Source: JAQAZP01 sp032127265
GTDB taxonomy: Bacteria > Acidobacteriota > JAQAZP01
DNA: 64,000 bases
Direction of reading: 5' to 3'
Assembly (NCBI GenBank): GCA_032127265.1
Contig: JAQAZP010000027.1
Location: 1-64,000 of the forward strand
A program made the translations under genes and the position numbers. The notes under the pieces are model-generated. The model did no database searches, was not told the DNA's origin, and saw only the letters and a program-made list of their open reading frames with translations. Positions 1 to 9,929 of this stretch are shown piece by piece; within the stretch, counting starts at the first letter, position 1, and each line of letters begins with the position of its first letter.

Positions 1-2
1 TC

Positions 3-1490
3 CAGTTCTCCTGCAGCGAGCCCGGTCACGGTCACGCCACCGGGCTCTACTCCCGGCGGGCCGTGCTGGAATCGGTGATCGACCTCTGCCGGTCGGTGCG
101 GGAAAAGAATCCGGAAATCTTTCTCAACGTCACCTCGGGCACCTGGCTCAGCCCCTGGTGGACCCGCTACGCCGACACCATCTGGATGCAGGGCTACGAC
201 TATGGCTACTCCGACGTGCCCTCGATCAGCCGCCGCGATGCGGCCATCACCTACCGCGACTACGTGCTGCACGACGGCCTGGTGAAAAACGATTTCTGGT
301 TTCCCATCGCCAACCTCATGACCCACGGCATCATCAAGGGCGACCTGCAGAAACTGGGGGGTGAAGCCGAACCGCTGGACAAGTTCACCGACAACGCCCT
401 GCTTTACGTCGCCCGTGGCGTGGCGATGTATGAACTCTACGTTTCGCCCGACCTGCTCAGTGAAGGGGAGTGGGCGGCCATTGCCAAGTCGATCCTCTGG
501 GCCAGGGACCGCTTCCCGATCCTCGATTCAACGGTGATGATCGGCGGTGACCCCGGAAAGCGCGAGGCTTACGGCTACGCCCACTTCGAGGGGCAGCGCG
601 GCATCCTCGCTATTCGTAACCCCTTTGCCGAAACACAGACCCTCGAGGTGACGATTTCGCCGGCGCTGGGGCTGGATGCCGAGGCGAAGGACCTGGTGCT
701 GGACCGGGTCTACCCCACCCGGCTGATCCAGCCGGCGCTATACCAGAGCGGGCTGACCCTGCTCCTGGAACTGCAGGGATATGAAACAGCGGTCTACGAA
801 CTCTACCCCCTTTCCGAAGCGGCCGGCCCCCTGCTGGCCGGTGTGATCCACGAGGTGGCGGAGCAGACTGACCAGCGGCTGAGCCTGCGCTGCCTCGATT
901 CGGCCGCCGGGGTTCTGCTCAACCCCGATACGGTCAGCGCGGTGATCCAGGACGGTAAGCAGAAAGACCCTGCCGCGTTTCGCCTCCCCCTCCTGGAGCA
1001 CCCCTCGAAGGAGGGATATTTTGGAGCAGAAGTGGAAGGCGGCCCGGAGACCTGGGAGGTGGTGTGGGACTTCAGGGAGGTGGAATGGGACTTTCAGGAG
1101 GGTGCCGATATTGTCGGTTTCACCCTGGCCCTGCTCTGGGAGCCGGAGGAAGGTGTGGGGCCCGTTGAATCCGGCCCGGTGGTCACCGCCATCGTGGATG
1201 GAGAGCCGGCAGAGCTGACCGTGGAAGAGCAGGCCGGTCGCTGGGCATGGCACACACTCGAGCTGGATGGTGAGTGCTCCCAGGTGAAATTCCGTCTCGG
1301 CCCCGGGGAGAACGGTGCCCCGGTGACCGGGAAAGTACTGTCCTGCTTTCACCTCGGTTACCGTCCGGAAGGACGGGAAATAATTTTGCTGCTCAAAGAA
1401 CCGGCGGCAAACCGGCCCATGCCGCCCGGTCCCCGGCCTGCCGGTGAACTATGGTCGTGGAGAAATCTGGGCTGGCAATACCTGCGCTGA
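3..1490 (+). CDS. Glycosidase-like protein (alpha-galactosidase/enterotoxin type), 5' partial
   Basis: The reading frame is open to the left edge of the window, so the true start lies outside. The visible N-terminal part (CSEPGHGH, then GTWLSPWWTRYAD, MQGYDYGY and a SRRDAAITYRD stretch) resembles the C-terminal half of a TIM-barrel catalytic domain of the GH36-like alpha-galactosidase families often labelled 'enterotoxin'. The remaining 250 or so residues look like beta-sandwich accessory domains rich in W, E and G. The likely role is extracellular or periplasmic carbohydrate processing. No catalytic Asp pair can be assigned with confidence because the N-terminal half is missing. A lytic transglycosylase gene follows about 65 bases downstream on the same strand. 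The family call is from remembered similarity only. Confidence 0.6.
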   Translation, partial: QFSCSEPGHGHATGLYSRRAVLESVIDLCRSVREKNPEIFLNVTSGTWLSPWWTRYADTIWMQGYDYGYSDVPSISRRDAAITYRDYVLHDGLVKNDFWFPIANLMTHGIIKGDLQKLGGEAEPLDKFTDNALLYVARGVAMYELYVSPDLLSEGEWAAIAKSILWARDRFPILDSTVMIGGDPGKREAYGYAHFEGQRGILAIRNPFAETQTLEVTISPALGLDAEAKDLVLDRVYPTRLIQPALYQSGLTLLLELQGYETAVYELYPLSEAAGPLLAGVIHEVAEQTDQRLSLRCLDSAAGVLLNPDTVSAVIQDGKQKDPAAFRLPLLEHPSKEGYFGAEVEGGPETWEVVWDFREVEWDFQEGADIVGFTLALLWEPEEGVGPVESGPVVTAIVDGEPAELTVEEQAGRWAWHTLELDGECSQVKFRLGPGENGAPVTGKVLSCFHLGYRPEGREIILLLKEPAANRPMPPGPRPAGELWSWRNLGWQYLR

Positions 1491-1555
1491 TACCTGGCGG
1501 TGGCAAAAGTTCGTTTTTGACTTCCCGCGGGGGTTCACCTATATTTTCCAATAAC

Positions 1556-3184
1556 ATGTCTTGTCTATGGCCTTTCACAGTAGCGGTCTGCCCGGATGCC
1601 GACTCCAGCCGGGGAAGCGGCGTCAAGAGGGGACGACCGTACCCCGGGCCCTCCTGGTGCCGGAACCTGACGCTGGGCCTGCTGCTGCTGTCCTGTCTGC
1701 CCCTTGCCGGTTGCCGGCCGCCGGCGGAAGAGGACGCCGGCCCGTCCGGCCCGGTGGCTGATCTCGAAGAAATCAAGGCCCGGGGCAAGCTGGTGGCCGC
1801 CACCGGTTACGGGGCCACCAGCTACTTCATCTACAAGGGCCGTCCCATGGGCTTCGAGTACGAACTGCTGGAGCGCCTGGCCCGCCACCTCAACGTGGAC
1901 CTGGAAATCCTCATCCTGCATGACATGGACCGGATGTTCGAGATTCTCGACAGCGGCGAGGCGGATATCATCGGTCTGGGCCTCACCGTGACCAAGGCCC
2001 GGGCGGAGAAGATCTCCTTCACTACCCACCACGTCGAAATCCGGCAGGTGCTGGTGCAGCGCAAGCCGGCCAACTGGCACCAACTGAAACTGCACGTCAT
2101 CGACGACACCCTGGTGCGCAGCCCGGTGCAGTTGCTGGGCAAACAGGTGCATGTCTGGGGCGGATCCTCCTATCACGCACGTCTGGAGAACCTCGCCGAG
2201 GAACTTGGCGGCGACATCGATATCGTGGATGTGCCGGGCAGCCTCTCCACCGAGGACCTGATCGGCATGGTGGCCGACGGCGACATCGACTACACGGTGG
2301 CCGACGAAAACATCGCCCTCATTGCCCAGGCCCACCATTCCAACATCGACGTGCGCACGGCGGTGAGCCTGCCCCAGCGGATCGCCTGGGCGGTTCGCCA
2401 GCGGTCGCCGCAGCTTTTGTCGGCGGTGAACCTCTGGATGGAGGAGGAGAAGAAGCGCGAGGACTTCAATGTCATCTACAACAAGTACTACCGCAACCGG
2501 TCCGCCTACCGGGCCAGGGCGGAGAGCCCCTACTACTCGGTGGCCGGGGACAAGATTTCCCCCTGGGATGACCTGATCCAGGCCCGGGCGGACGACATCG
2601 GCTGGGATTGGCGACTGCTGACCTCGCTGGTCTACCAGGAGTCCCGCTTCGACCCCAACGAGCAGTCCTGGGCCGGGGCGGTGGGCCTGATGCAGCTGCT
2701 TCCGGAAACCGCCGCCCGGTTTGGCATCCACAATCTGTACGATCCCGAATCAAACATCGAGGCCGGTACGCGCTACATCGCCTGGCTGGAGGAGATATGG
2801 GGGGAACTGATCCCGGAATCAGGTGAACGGGTCAAGTTCATCCTGGCCTCGTACAACGCCGGTACGGGTCACGTGCTGGACGCCCGGCGGCTGGCCTTGA
2901 AATACGGCCATGATCCAAGCCTGTGGGATGGGCACACGGCCAAGTTCCTGCTTCGGAAATCACAACGAAAGTATTTCATCGATCCCGCGGTTCAGCATGG
3001 ATACTGTCGCGGTCAGGAGCCGTATGACTACGTGGTGGAGGTCCTCGAACGCTACGAGCATTACAAGCGGCTCTGGCCGGCCCGGCCCGGCGCCGCCGAC
3101 GGGGTGCTGGGGGTGACGCTGCCGGTGCTTCCCGACCCGCTGACCACCACCATTCCCGAAACAGCCGGCGGCACTGTAGAATGA
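1556..3184 (+). CDS. mltF: MltF-like membrane-bound lytic murein transglycosylase lipoprotein
   Basis: The protein has the MltF architecture. A hydrophobic signal ending in the lipobox LPLAGC is followed by a type-3 solute-binding domain (roughly residues 70-300, beginning LEEIKARGKLVAAT) and a C-terminal SLT goose-lysozyme-like domain (roughly 345-490). The SLT hallmarks are YQESRFDP, with Glu362 as probable catalytic acid, then GAVGLMQL and ILASYNAGTGHV. MltF cleaves peptidoglycan glycan strands with 1,6-anhydro product formation, anchored to the outer membrane. The start is uncertain. An upstream ATG at 1451 would overlap the preceding gene, and the ATG at 1556 still leaves an unusually long n-region of about 50 residues before the lipid-modified Cys. 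The gene sits between a glycosidase and a histidine kinase. Confidence 0.9.
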   Translation: MSCLWPFTVAVCPDADSSRGSGVKRGRPYPGPSWCRNLTLGLLLLSCLPLAGCRPPAEEDAGPSGPVADLEEIKARGKLVAATGYGATSYFIYKGRPMGFEYELLERLARHLNVDLEILILHDMDRMFEILDSGEADIIGLGLTVTKARAEKISFTTHHVEIRQVLVQRKPANWHQLKLHVIDDTLVRSPVQLLGKQVHVWGGSSYHARLENLAEELGGDIDIVDVPGSLSTEDLIGMVADGDIDYTVADENIALIAQAHHSNIDVRTAVSLPQRIAWAVRQRSPQLLSAVNLWMEEEKKREDFNVIYNKYYRNRSAYRARAESPYYSVAGDKISPWDDLIQARADDIGWDWRLLTSLVYQESRFDPNEQSWAGAVGLMQLLPETAARFGIHNLYDPESNIEAGTRYIAWLEEIWGELIPESGERVKFILASYNAGTGHVLDARRLALKYGHDPSLWDGHTAKFLLRKSQRKYFIDPAVQHGYCRGQEPYDYVVEVLERYEHYKRLWPARPGAADGVLGVTLPVLPDPLTTTIPETAGGTVE

Positions 3185-3206
3185 GACGGGCCGGCCGATA
3201 AGATCG

Positions 3207-6200
3207 ATGACGTCAGTGCAGCGGATGCAACCCGGAAGCGAAAACACCCGGAAGCGTAAACCGATGAATGACAGGGATAAGAACAGGGAACAGTTGCTGG
3301 AGGAACTGGGTGAACTGCGCCGCCGGCTCTCCGGGGCCGGGCCGGACACCGGGAACACCCGTGACATCACCGACCGCAAAATGGCCGAAGAGGCCCTGCA
3401 GAAGAGAGAGACGGTTCTGCGGGCGATCAGTCTCACCGCCCGCAGCCTGCTCGAGCCCGGTGATCTGGATACGGTTCTGCCGGATATTCTCCGTCTGCTG
3501 GGCGAAGCCCAGCAGGTGAGCCGGGTCTGGGTCTTCACGGTCCGGCCCGGGCCCGGCGAAGAGGTCTTTGCCCGGCTCACCCACCAGTGGTGCGCCGTGG
3601 ACAGAGAATTGCTTATGGACAAGCCCGAGTTCGAGGAGTTCCCGCAACGGGCATCGGGGTACGATCGATGGGTGGATCTGTTTTCGTCCGGGGAGGCGGT
3701 TCACGGTCTGGTGGCCGGGTTCCCCAGGTGTGAACGGCCGTTTCTGGAGCAGCTGGGCATCAAGGCCCTGGCCGCATTCCCGATCAAGGTGGGCGGTGCC
3801 TGGTGGGGCGCCATCGGGTTTGACGAGAACGTCAAGGATCGGCCGTTCAGCCCCACCGAGTTGGATACCCTGGCCACAACGGCCGAGATTCTCGGCGCGG
3901 CGATCAACCGCCGGCGCCTGGAAAAGCTCCTCTGGCTCCAGCGGGACGTAGCCTACGCCCTGGCCTCGGCCGGGGGTGTGGGGCAGGCCATGGGCCAGGT
4001 CCTGGACACCCTGGCCACCTTTGAGTGGGTGGACGCCGCCGGCCTCTACCTGGCCGACGAGGAGACCGATGTGCTCGAACTGGTGGTCCACCAGGGTGTC
4101 GAGCCGGATTTTGTCAAAGAGGCTTCGCCGGTCCGCCCGGGAACGGCGGAATTCGAGCTGATGACCCTTACCGAACCGCGCTACCTCACCCTGGGCAATC
4201 TTCCTCCCACCGAGCCGGTGGCGGCCTTGCAGAAGATCGGGCTCAAGGTCATGGCCTACCTGCCGGCCTGGTCGGACGGCAAGCTCGCCGCGGTGATTGT
4301 GCTGGGATCCAGGCAGTACGAAACCGTCCCCCCGGAAATGATGGACAGCCTGGAGATCGTCTCTTCCCAGGTGGGGGATCACATCGCCCGACTGAGGGCC
4401 GAGGAGGCGGTCCGGCGGTCGGAAGAATCGTTCCGCAGCCTGGCCGAACAATCGATCCTCGGCATCGCCCTGTTCCGTGATTTCCATTTTGTCTTTGTCA
4501 ACGACGCCTTTGCCCGGATCTTTGGCTACCAGACGGAGGACTTGCTGGCCATGGAGCCGGAGGATATCCGCGGCCACATTCACCTTGAGGACCGGCAGCT
4601 GGTTTTTGGGCGGATGGCCGCCCGCCAGGCGGGGGAGGATGTGCCCCAGCAATACGAGTTCAGGATCATTCGCAAGGATGGTTCCACGGGCTACGTGGAG
4701 ACGTCGGCCAACCAGGTGATCCACGGCGGCCAAACGGCGGTACAGTCCATCCTCACCGACATCACGGAAAGAAAAATGGCCGAAAACGCCCTGCGGCAGT
4801 CCGAGGAAAAATACCGCACCCTGATCGAGCAGTCAATCCAGGGGATTATGGTGATCCAGGACGCGCGAATCATGCTGACCAACGAGGCCTTCGCATCGAT
4901 GATCGGCTACACCGTGGACGAATTGCTTGAACTGCCGCCAGGGGAGTTGGCCAGGACAATTTATCCCGAGGATCGGGAAGAGGTCATGAGCCGTTTGCAC
5001 AACCGGCTGAAAGGTGAGAACGAGCCGCGGCACTACAAGGCCCGGGCACTGCACAAGGACGGTTGGGCGGTCTGGGTGGACGTGGTGAGTGAAGTCATCG
5101 AATATGAGGGCCGGGAAGCCACCCAGGTGCTGACGGTGGACATAACCGAGCAGAAGAAGCTGGAGGACCGGATTCTTCAGGCGCACAAAATGGAGGCGGT
5201 GGGCCGGCTGGCCGGCGGCGTGGCCCACGACTTCAACAACCTGCTCACCGCCATCCGCGGTTTCGGGAAATCCCTGGCCCGCAAGATGGAAGAGCAGAAT
5301 CCGCTGCGCGAAGAGGTGGACGAGATCTGTTTCGCGGCCGACCGTGCCGCCTCGCTGACCCGGCAGCTGCTCTCCTTCAGCCGCAAGCAGGTGACCCGGC
5401 CCGAACTGATCCAGCTCAACCAGGTGGTGTTTGACATGGAAGGCCTGCTGCGCCGCCTGATCGGCAAGCGCATCGAGGTGGTGACCAGGTTGGGCAAGGG
5501 CATGGGCCTGGTCCGGGCAGACCGCAGCCAGGTTGAGCAGGTCCTGATGAACCTGGTGGTCAATGCCCGTGATGCCATGAGCGACGGCGGCCGGCTGGAG
5601 ATCGAAACAACACCGGTGGAGCTGGACGAGCAGGCCCTGGCCCATGAACCGGGGGCCCGGCCCGGCCCGTTTGTCCGGCTCTCGGTGACCGACAGCGGGG
5701 TGGGACTGAAAGAGAGTGACCTCCCCCATCTCTTCGAGCCGTTTTTCAGCACCAAGGGGCCGGGCCGGGGTACCGGTCTGGGCCTTTCGGTGGTTTACGG
5801 GATCGTAAAGCAGCACCATGGCCTGGTGGAGGTGAACAGTGAACCGGGCCGGGGCTCCCGCTTCGACATCTACCTGCCGGCGGCTGAGCCGGATGCGGAT
5901 GAGACGGATACGACCTCGCCTGCTGCGGACATGCTGGAGGGCCGTGGAGAGATGCTGCTCCTGGTGGAGGACGAAGCGGCGATTCGGAAGCTGGTGCAGG
6001 CCACCCTGGAGGAATCGAACTACAAGGTGGTTAGTGCCGGCAGTGCCGAGGAGGCGTTGGCTATCTTTGAACAGCGGCTGGAGCCCTTCGATCTGCTGCT
6101 CAGTGACGTACTCCTCCCCGGGCTCAGCGGTGTCCAGCTGGTGGAGGAACTCCGTGACCGGGGGATCGGTATCAATGTGGCGATGATCAGCGGTTTCACC

Positions 6201-6320
6201 ATCGATGAAGATCATCAGCGCTACATCGAAGAGCATCGGATCAGCCTGCTGCCCAAGCCGTTCAGCGGCGAGGAACTGCTTGCGTTCCTCCGGCCGCTGC
6301 TCGAGGACAAGCAGTCATGA
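3207..6320 (+). CDS. Hybrid sensor histidine kinase (GAF-GAF-PAS-PAS-HisKA-HATPase-REC)
   Basis: This is a large, apparently soluble hybrid kinase. The order of modules is a short coiled N-terminus, a GAF-like domain (about 65-230), a second GAF (about 240-390), two PAS domains each ending with an ITERKMAE or ITEQKKLE connector, a HisKA box GGVAHDFNNLL with phospho-acceptor His674, an HATPase with N, G1 (DSGVGL) and G2 (GRGTGLGLSVV) boxes, and a C-terminal receiver with LVEDE and phospho-acceptor Asp967 in LLLSDVLLPG. It lacks transmembrane segments and a DNA-binding domain, so it probably senses cytoplasmic small molecules or redox and passes phosphate to an unlinked regulator. An alternative start at 3264 has a better-placed GGAAG. 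It overlaps the next gene by ATGA. Confidence 0.93.
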   Translation: MTSVQRMQPGSENTRKRKPMNDRDKNREQLLEELGELRRRLSGAGPDTGNTRDITDRKMAEEALQKRETVLRAISLTARSLLEPGDLDTVLPDILRLLGEAQQVSRVWVFTVRPGPGEEVFARLTHQWCAVDRELLMDKPEFEEFPQRASGYDRWVDLFSSGEAVHGLVAGFPRCERPFLEQLGIKALAAFPIKVGGAWWGAIGFDENVKDRPFSPTELDTLATTAEILGAAINRRRLEKLLWLQRDVAYALASAGGVGQAMGQVLDTLATFEWVDAAGLYLADEETDVLELVVHQGVEPDFVKEASPVRPGTAEFELMTLTEPRYLTLGNLPPTEPVAALQKIGLKVMAYLPAWSDGKLAAVIVLGSRQYETVPPEMMDSLEIVSSQVGDHIARLRAEEAVRRSEESFRSLAEQSILGIALFRDFHFVFVNDAFARIFGYQTEDLLAMEPEDIRGHIHLEDRQLVFGRMAARQAGEDVPQQYEFRIIRKDGSTGYVETSANQVIHGGQTAVQSILTDITERKMAENALRQSEEKYRTLIEQSIQGIMVIQDARIMLTNEAFASMIGYTVDELLELPPGELARTIYPEDREEVMSRLHNRLKGENEPRHYKARALHKDGWAVWVDVVSEVIEYEGREATQVLTVDITEQKKLEDRILQAHKMEAVGRLAGGVAHDFNNLLTAIRGFGKSLARKMEEQNPLREEVDEICFAADRAASLTRQLLSFSRKQVTRPELIQLNQVVFDMEGLLRRLIGKRIEVVTRLGKGMGLVRADRSQVEQVLMNLVVNARDAMSDGGRLEIETTPVELDEQALAHEPGARPGPFVRLSVTDSGVGLKESDLPHLFEPFFSTKGPGRGTGLGLSVVYGIVKQHHGLVEVNSEPGRGSRFDIYLPAAEPDADETDTTSPAADMLEGRGEMLLLVEDEAAIRKLVQATLEESNYKVVSAGSAEEALAIFEQRLEPFDLLLSDVLLPGLSGVQLVEELRDRGIGINVAMISGFTIDEDHQRYIEEHRISLLPKPFSGEELLAFLRPLLEDKQS

Positions 6321-7312
6321 CTTTTGAACCCGCGGACCGGGACCGCTGGTTGGAAACGGCCCGGGAGTGCGAATACGCCACCTTTTTCCACACTCCCCAC
6401 TGGCATCGGCTTGGCCTGGCCGCTCTGCCGGGCAGCCGCGAGGCAAGCCTGGCCGGCAGGCTTCCCGGCGGCGAACGATTCGTTTTCCCGCTGGTCCGGA
6501 CCGGGAGCCGGTTCGGCGGTCTGTTCCGGATCCTGGTCTCCGGTGTGGCCGGCTGCTACGGCGGCCCGATTTTCAGCGGGCCGGCCGGGGAGGCCGGTCC
6601 GGAGCGCCTGTTGCTGACCGTTGTCCGCCGGATGCATGCCGCTCCGCTGGAACTGACCGGCAATCCCTTTGCCCCCTTCGAACTGCGCACCGGACAGCTG
6701 CGGATTGATTTCACCCAGTTGCTCCCGCTGGAGGGGAGCTGCGACGAACTGTTCTCCCGCTTCTCTTCCAACCACCGTTCCTCAATACGCAAGGGCAGCA
6801 AAATTGGCGTTCGAACGCGGATCGCCTCCACGGACGAGGATTACATCTCCTACTACGGCGTGTACGAGAACTCGCTGGAACGCTGGGGGGACCGGGCCAC
6901 CAGCATTTACTCATCCGGTTTTTTTCGCGAGGTCCGTCAACTGGCGGTGGAACTGCCGGAGAATGTGAAACTCTTCCTGGCCGAGTACGAGGAGCGGGTG
7001 GTGGCCGGGGCCCTGGTCTTCTGCTGGAACCGCCATGCCGTGTACTGGCACGGTGCCGCGCTCTCCGACTACTTCTCCACCCGTGCCCCCCTGGTGCTGC
7101 AGGCGGCAATCATCGAACACCTGCAGGCCGCCGGGTTCGAGCACTACGACTTCAATCCCAGCGGCGGGCACGAGGGAGTGGTGCGGTTCAAGGAGGGGTT
7201 TGGTGCCGAGCGCCGGGAGTTCGTCCGGTCGGAGATCGCCACCGGGCTCTACGCCGTGGCCCGGGCATTTAAAAGACGTCAACCGCCACCCGCTGGAGCG
7301 GAGCGCCGTTGA
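6317..7312 (+). CDS. FemAB/GNAT-fold acyl- or aminoacyl-transferase-like protein
   Basis: This 331-residue soluble protein has the two-lobed GNAT fold typical of FemAB/BioF2-like (Acetyltransf_6) proteins. Signs of it are an N-terminal FFHTPHWHRL stretch, a central basic SSNHRSSIRKG segment, and the C-terminal LVLQAAIIEH and YDFNPSGGHEGVVRFKEGFG region, the usual peptide-like signature of the second GNAT lobe. Such proteins modify sugars or peptides of the envelope. They frequently occur in polysaccharide clusters, as here, where glycosyltransferases follow. It is translationally coupled to the upstream kinase (ATGA overlap). Its 3' end overlaps the convergent membrane protein gene by 44 bases. 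The substrate is unknown. Confidence 0.8.
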   Translation: MTFEPADRDRWLETARECEYATFFHTPHWHRLGLAALPGSREASLAGRLPGGERFVFPLVRTGSRFGGLFRILVSGVAGCYGGPIFSGPAGEAGPERLLLTVVRRMHAAPLELTGNPFAPFELRTGQLRIDFTQLLPLEGSCDELFSRFSSNHRSSIRKGSKIGVRTRIASTDEDYISYYGVYENSLERWGDRATSIYSSGFFREVRQLAVELPENVKLFLAEYEERVVAGALVFCWNRHAVYWHGAALSDYFSTRAPLVLQAAIIEHLQAAGFEHYDFNPSGGHEGVVRFKEGFGAERREFVRSEIATGLYAVARAFKRRQPPPAGAERR

Positions 7313-9929
7313 CCGCGGCGAACCAGTTGACTCCTTCACAGAGCAGGTCAAGTTCGAGAATGTACCGGCCGGGTTTTGGTGGGCAGCCGATGCGCACCAG
7401 CACGTCGGCGGTCTCCCCCGGCCCGAGGGGCGAGGGCAGGGCGGTGTGCAAACCGTCGTGGACCACCACACGGCCTTCCTGATCCAGCCAGTGATACGAG
7501 AGGCGCACCGAGGGCAGGCCTGCCGTAGACCAGGTGGCTATCCCGCGGTTTTCCAGCGTCACAGTGACCCCGGTTTCGCCTCCTGCGGGAAAGCTGGAAG
7601 GAAGTTCGAGGTTGGTGCCGGCAGCCCGGTAGTATTCCTCTTTCTTCCATTCCGGCCCGCTTCCCGGCAGTGGTTCGGCCAGCGTCACCTGGATTCGCGG
7701 GAAGCGGGCCTGGGCCCGCGTGGAGAACCAGTCGACCCCGGGGCAGACCAGGTCGGGCTGGAAGAGATACCCACCAGGTGTATCAGGCAGGCGAACGGCC
7801 ATCTCCAACTCGGTGCTTCCGCCCGAGGCACCGAGATCCTGCAGTGGGGTGCGCAGGCCGTCCCATACCGCTCGCTCGCCGGTTGCGGCGTCGAACCAGT
7901 GGTAGGAGAGCTGCACCGGGTGCTCGTCCCCCTCCCGCCAGCGGTATGGTGAATCATTGACCACCCTCACCGGCAGGCTGAACAGGCCGCCGGCTCCTTC
8001 CGCGGCCATGCGGTCCGGGGTGTCCTCTTCCAGGGCCACGGACCCGTGGTAGAACCAGGGGTTGTCCTCCCGCGCCCCGTTGCCCAGGTACTCCACCCGG
8101 CAGCCGAGAAAGCGCTTGTCGCGGCTCTCCGGATTCTCCAGGTAGGGGAGTATCCCGATCCGGGTGCGGAAGGTCAGGGTGTAGAACCAGTATGGTTCGT
8201 CACGGAAGGCCAGGGGAACTTTGGTCAGTGTCCCCCGCGGCTGGAACAGCCGGAAGTGCGGGTCGCGGTCCGGATTCAATTCGGGGTCTTCCAGGATTGT
8301 CGACCCGCAGGCCCAGCCGCCGCTGATCTCCACCTCCGGGTCGGAAACGCGGAAGATCATCCTCTCCAGGGGTACCGGCGAGGCGTAGAGCACCCGGGTC
8401 GTCGATTCGCCGCGCACCCAGAATCCGGAATCACCGCTATCGAAGTAGGCCTTGCTGTCCATCAACCGCACGTGGGTTCCCCCGTGCATGTAGACCCTGT
8501 AACCCGGGATATAGCGCAAGGTGACCTCGTAGGGCAGCAGGCGAAAGATCGGGTTGCGGGTGTGGGCCTGCAATGTGGGCCGGTCGGTCACCGCGCCGAA
8601 GGGGGTGAAGATCAGCTGGGAGAGGAAGAGGCCGGCCACGGCCCAGCTGGCGGCCAGCCAGCCGCGCCCCGGCGGCAGGCGGCGGAGGAAGAAGAACGCC
8701 GGGTAGGAGAAGACAAAGTAGCGGTTGCCGATGAATCCCCCCCCGCCCTGCCAGTTGTGGGGCAGCAGGATGAAGAAGAAGAGGGTGTGCCCGGCGATGG
8801 CCAGCAGGAGCCAGAGCCGCCACGGGTCGCGCCGGCGCCGTTCGGCCAGCAGGCCGGCGAGACAGACCAGGCAGGGGAAGAAGTAGACGAAGATGCCGGT
8901 GTGCCGGCCCACCAGGAAGTAGATCGAATTGTAGAACAGCTTGCTCGGGTAGAGGTGGTAAACGGCTTTTCTCCCGGCCAGGCCCCACCCCTGGTATGAT
9001 CCCGGCTTGCCGCTTTCACTCGACCTGGTCCAGAGTTCTTCGGCCGGGCGCTGTCCGGGGTAGCCGCTTTGGTGATTGAAGGAGCGGCGGTCGCCGCGGT
9101 ACGGTGACCAGCCGCCGGCGGCGACGCTGGAAAAACCGTGATAGGCGCCGGCGGCCAGCAGGACGAAAACCGCGGCCACCAGCAGCTTCCGTATCCCGCC
9201 GGGCCGGAGCGGCCGCATCCCGGCCAGCAGCAGCGGCAGAAAGAGAATGCTCACCGGTTTCAGCGAGGCGGCCAGGACCAGGAATACGGCGGCCAGGGCG
9301 ATGCGCCAGAGCGGGTTGGAACTGGTCTTGTCGCCCGCGCCGGTACTCATGCCGGTGATCGGGGAGACCGGGGGGAAGGCGAAGTAGCAGCCGCAGAAGA
9401 CGAGGAAAATGTTGAACACCTCCGGCTGAATCCAGAAGGCATAGGAAAAGGCGGCGCTGAGCAGGAAGAAGGTCAGGGCAAAGATCAGGGCATGGTTCCG
9501 GCTGCTCTCGCTGTCGGCCCCCCGGGCCAGGTAGCGGTAGCCCAGCCCGGACATGATCAGCAGCAGCAGCAGGTTGAGAAAGACAAACCCCCGGGCGCCC
9601 AGCACAAGGTAGAAGGGCACGGCCAGCAGGGGGTACAGATAGGGCTTGCCGTACCAGACCGTCTTGCCGCCGTCGGTGGTTTTGAGGATCAAGCCTTCGG
9701 GCCCGTTGGACCAGTCCTGCCAGGTTCGCTCCAGGTCTTCGGCAGTGAAGCGCAGGTCGCCGTCCCGGGCCAGGCTATCGGTCATCATGTAGTAGGCGGC
9801 TTCGTCGGCGATGAAATATCCGGGAAGCCTGCCCTTGCTGGCCGTGGCCCCCAGCAGCAGGAGAAAGAGGGAAAGGCAGATAAAGACGGTTTTGCGCAAA
9901 AGTCCGGTTCCTCGTCCCGCACCTGTCAT
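7269..9929 (-). CDS. Polytopic GT39-like glycosyltransferase with two C-terminal beta-sandwich domains
   Basis: The N-terminal 480 or so residues contain about ten hydrophobic helices. An early ADEAAYYMMTDSLA segment is the acidic first periplasmic loop expected in PMT/ArnT-like (GT39/GT-C) enzymes using polyprenyl-phosphate sugars. The C-terminal 380 residues are soluble and end in two copies of a repeat whose hallmarks are LSYHWxD, an (V/A)xxDGLxT segment, PGxY and GVxWF. These look like tandem NEW3/beta-sandwich domains, probably periplasmic. The ATG at 9929 is chosen because it leads straight into a membrane segment. That start codon lies inside the left end of a palindromic repeat, so a slightly later TTG is possible. 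The gene is transcribed against the rest of the polysaccharide cluster. Confidence 0.78.
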   Translation of the reverse strand: MTGAGRGTGLLRKTVFICLSLFLLLLGATASKGRLPGYFIADEAAYYMMTDSLARDGDLRFTAEDLERTWQDWSNGPEGLILKTTDGGKTVWYGKPYLYPLLAVPFYLVLGARGFVFLNLLLLLIMSGLGYRYLARGADSESSRNHALIFALTFFLLSAAFSYAFWIQPEVFNIFLVFCGCYFAFPPVSPITGMSTGAGDKTSSNPLWRIALAAVFLVLAASLKPVSILFLPLLLAGMRPLRPGGIRKLLVAAVFVLLAAGAYHGFSSVAAGGWSPYRGDRRSFNHQSGYPGQRPAEELWTRSSESGKPGSYQGWGLAGRKAVYHLYPSKLFYNSIYFLVGRHTGIFVYFFPCLVCLAGLLAERRRRDPWRLWLLLAIAGHTLFFFILLPHNWQGGGGFIGNRYFVFSYPAFFFLRRLPPGRGWLAASWAVAGLFLSQLIFTPFGAVTDRPTLQAHTRNPIFRLLPYEVTLRYIPGYRVYMHGGTHVRLMDSKAYFDSGDSGFWVRGESTTRVLYASPVPLERMIFRVSDPEVEISGGWACGSTILEDPELNPDRDPHFRLFQPRGTLTKVPLAFRDEPYWFYTLTFRTRIGILPYLENPESRDKRFLGCRVEYLGNGAREDNPWFYHGSVALEEDTPDRMAAEGAGGLFSLPVRVVNDSPYRWREGDEHPVQLSYHWFDAATGERAVWDGLRTPLQDLGASGGSTELEMAVRLPDTPGGYLFQPDLVCPGVDWFSTRAQARFPRIQVTLAEPLPGSGPEWKKEEYYRAAGTNLELPSSFPAGGETGVTVTLENRGIATWSTAGLPSVRLSYHWLDQEGRVVVHDGLHTALPSPLGPGETADVLVRIGCPPKPGRYILELDLLCEGVNWFAAVNGAPLQRVAVDVF

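Noticed and set aside
1451..1556. Earlier start for the MltF-like gene
   Set aside because: It would overlap the upstream glycosidase-like gene by 40 bases and adds a sequence with no signal-peptide character.
3213..4733. 506-codon minus-strand frame
   Set aside because: It is antisense to the sensor kinase GAF/PAS region. No motif.
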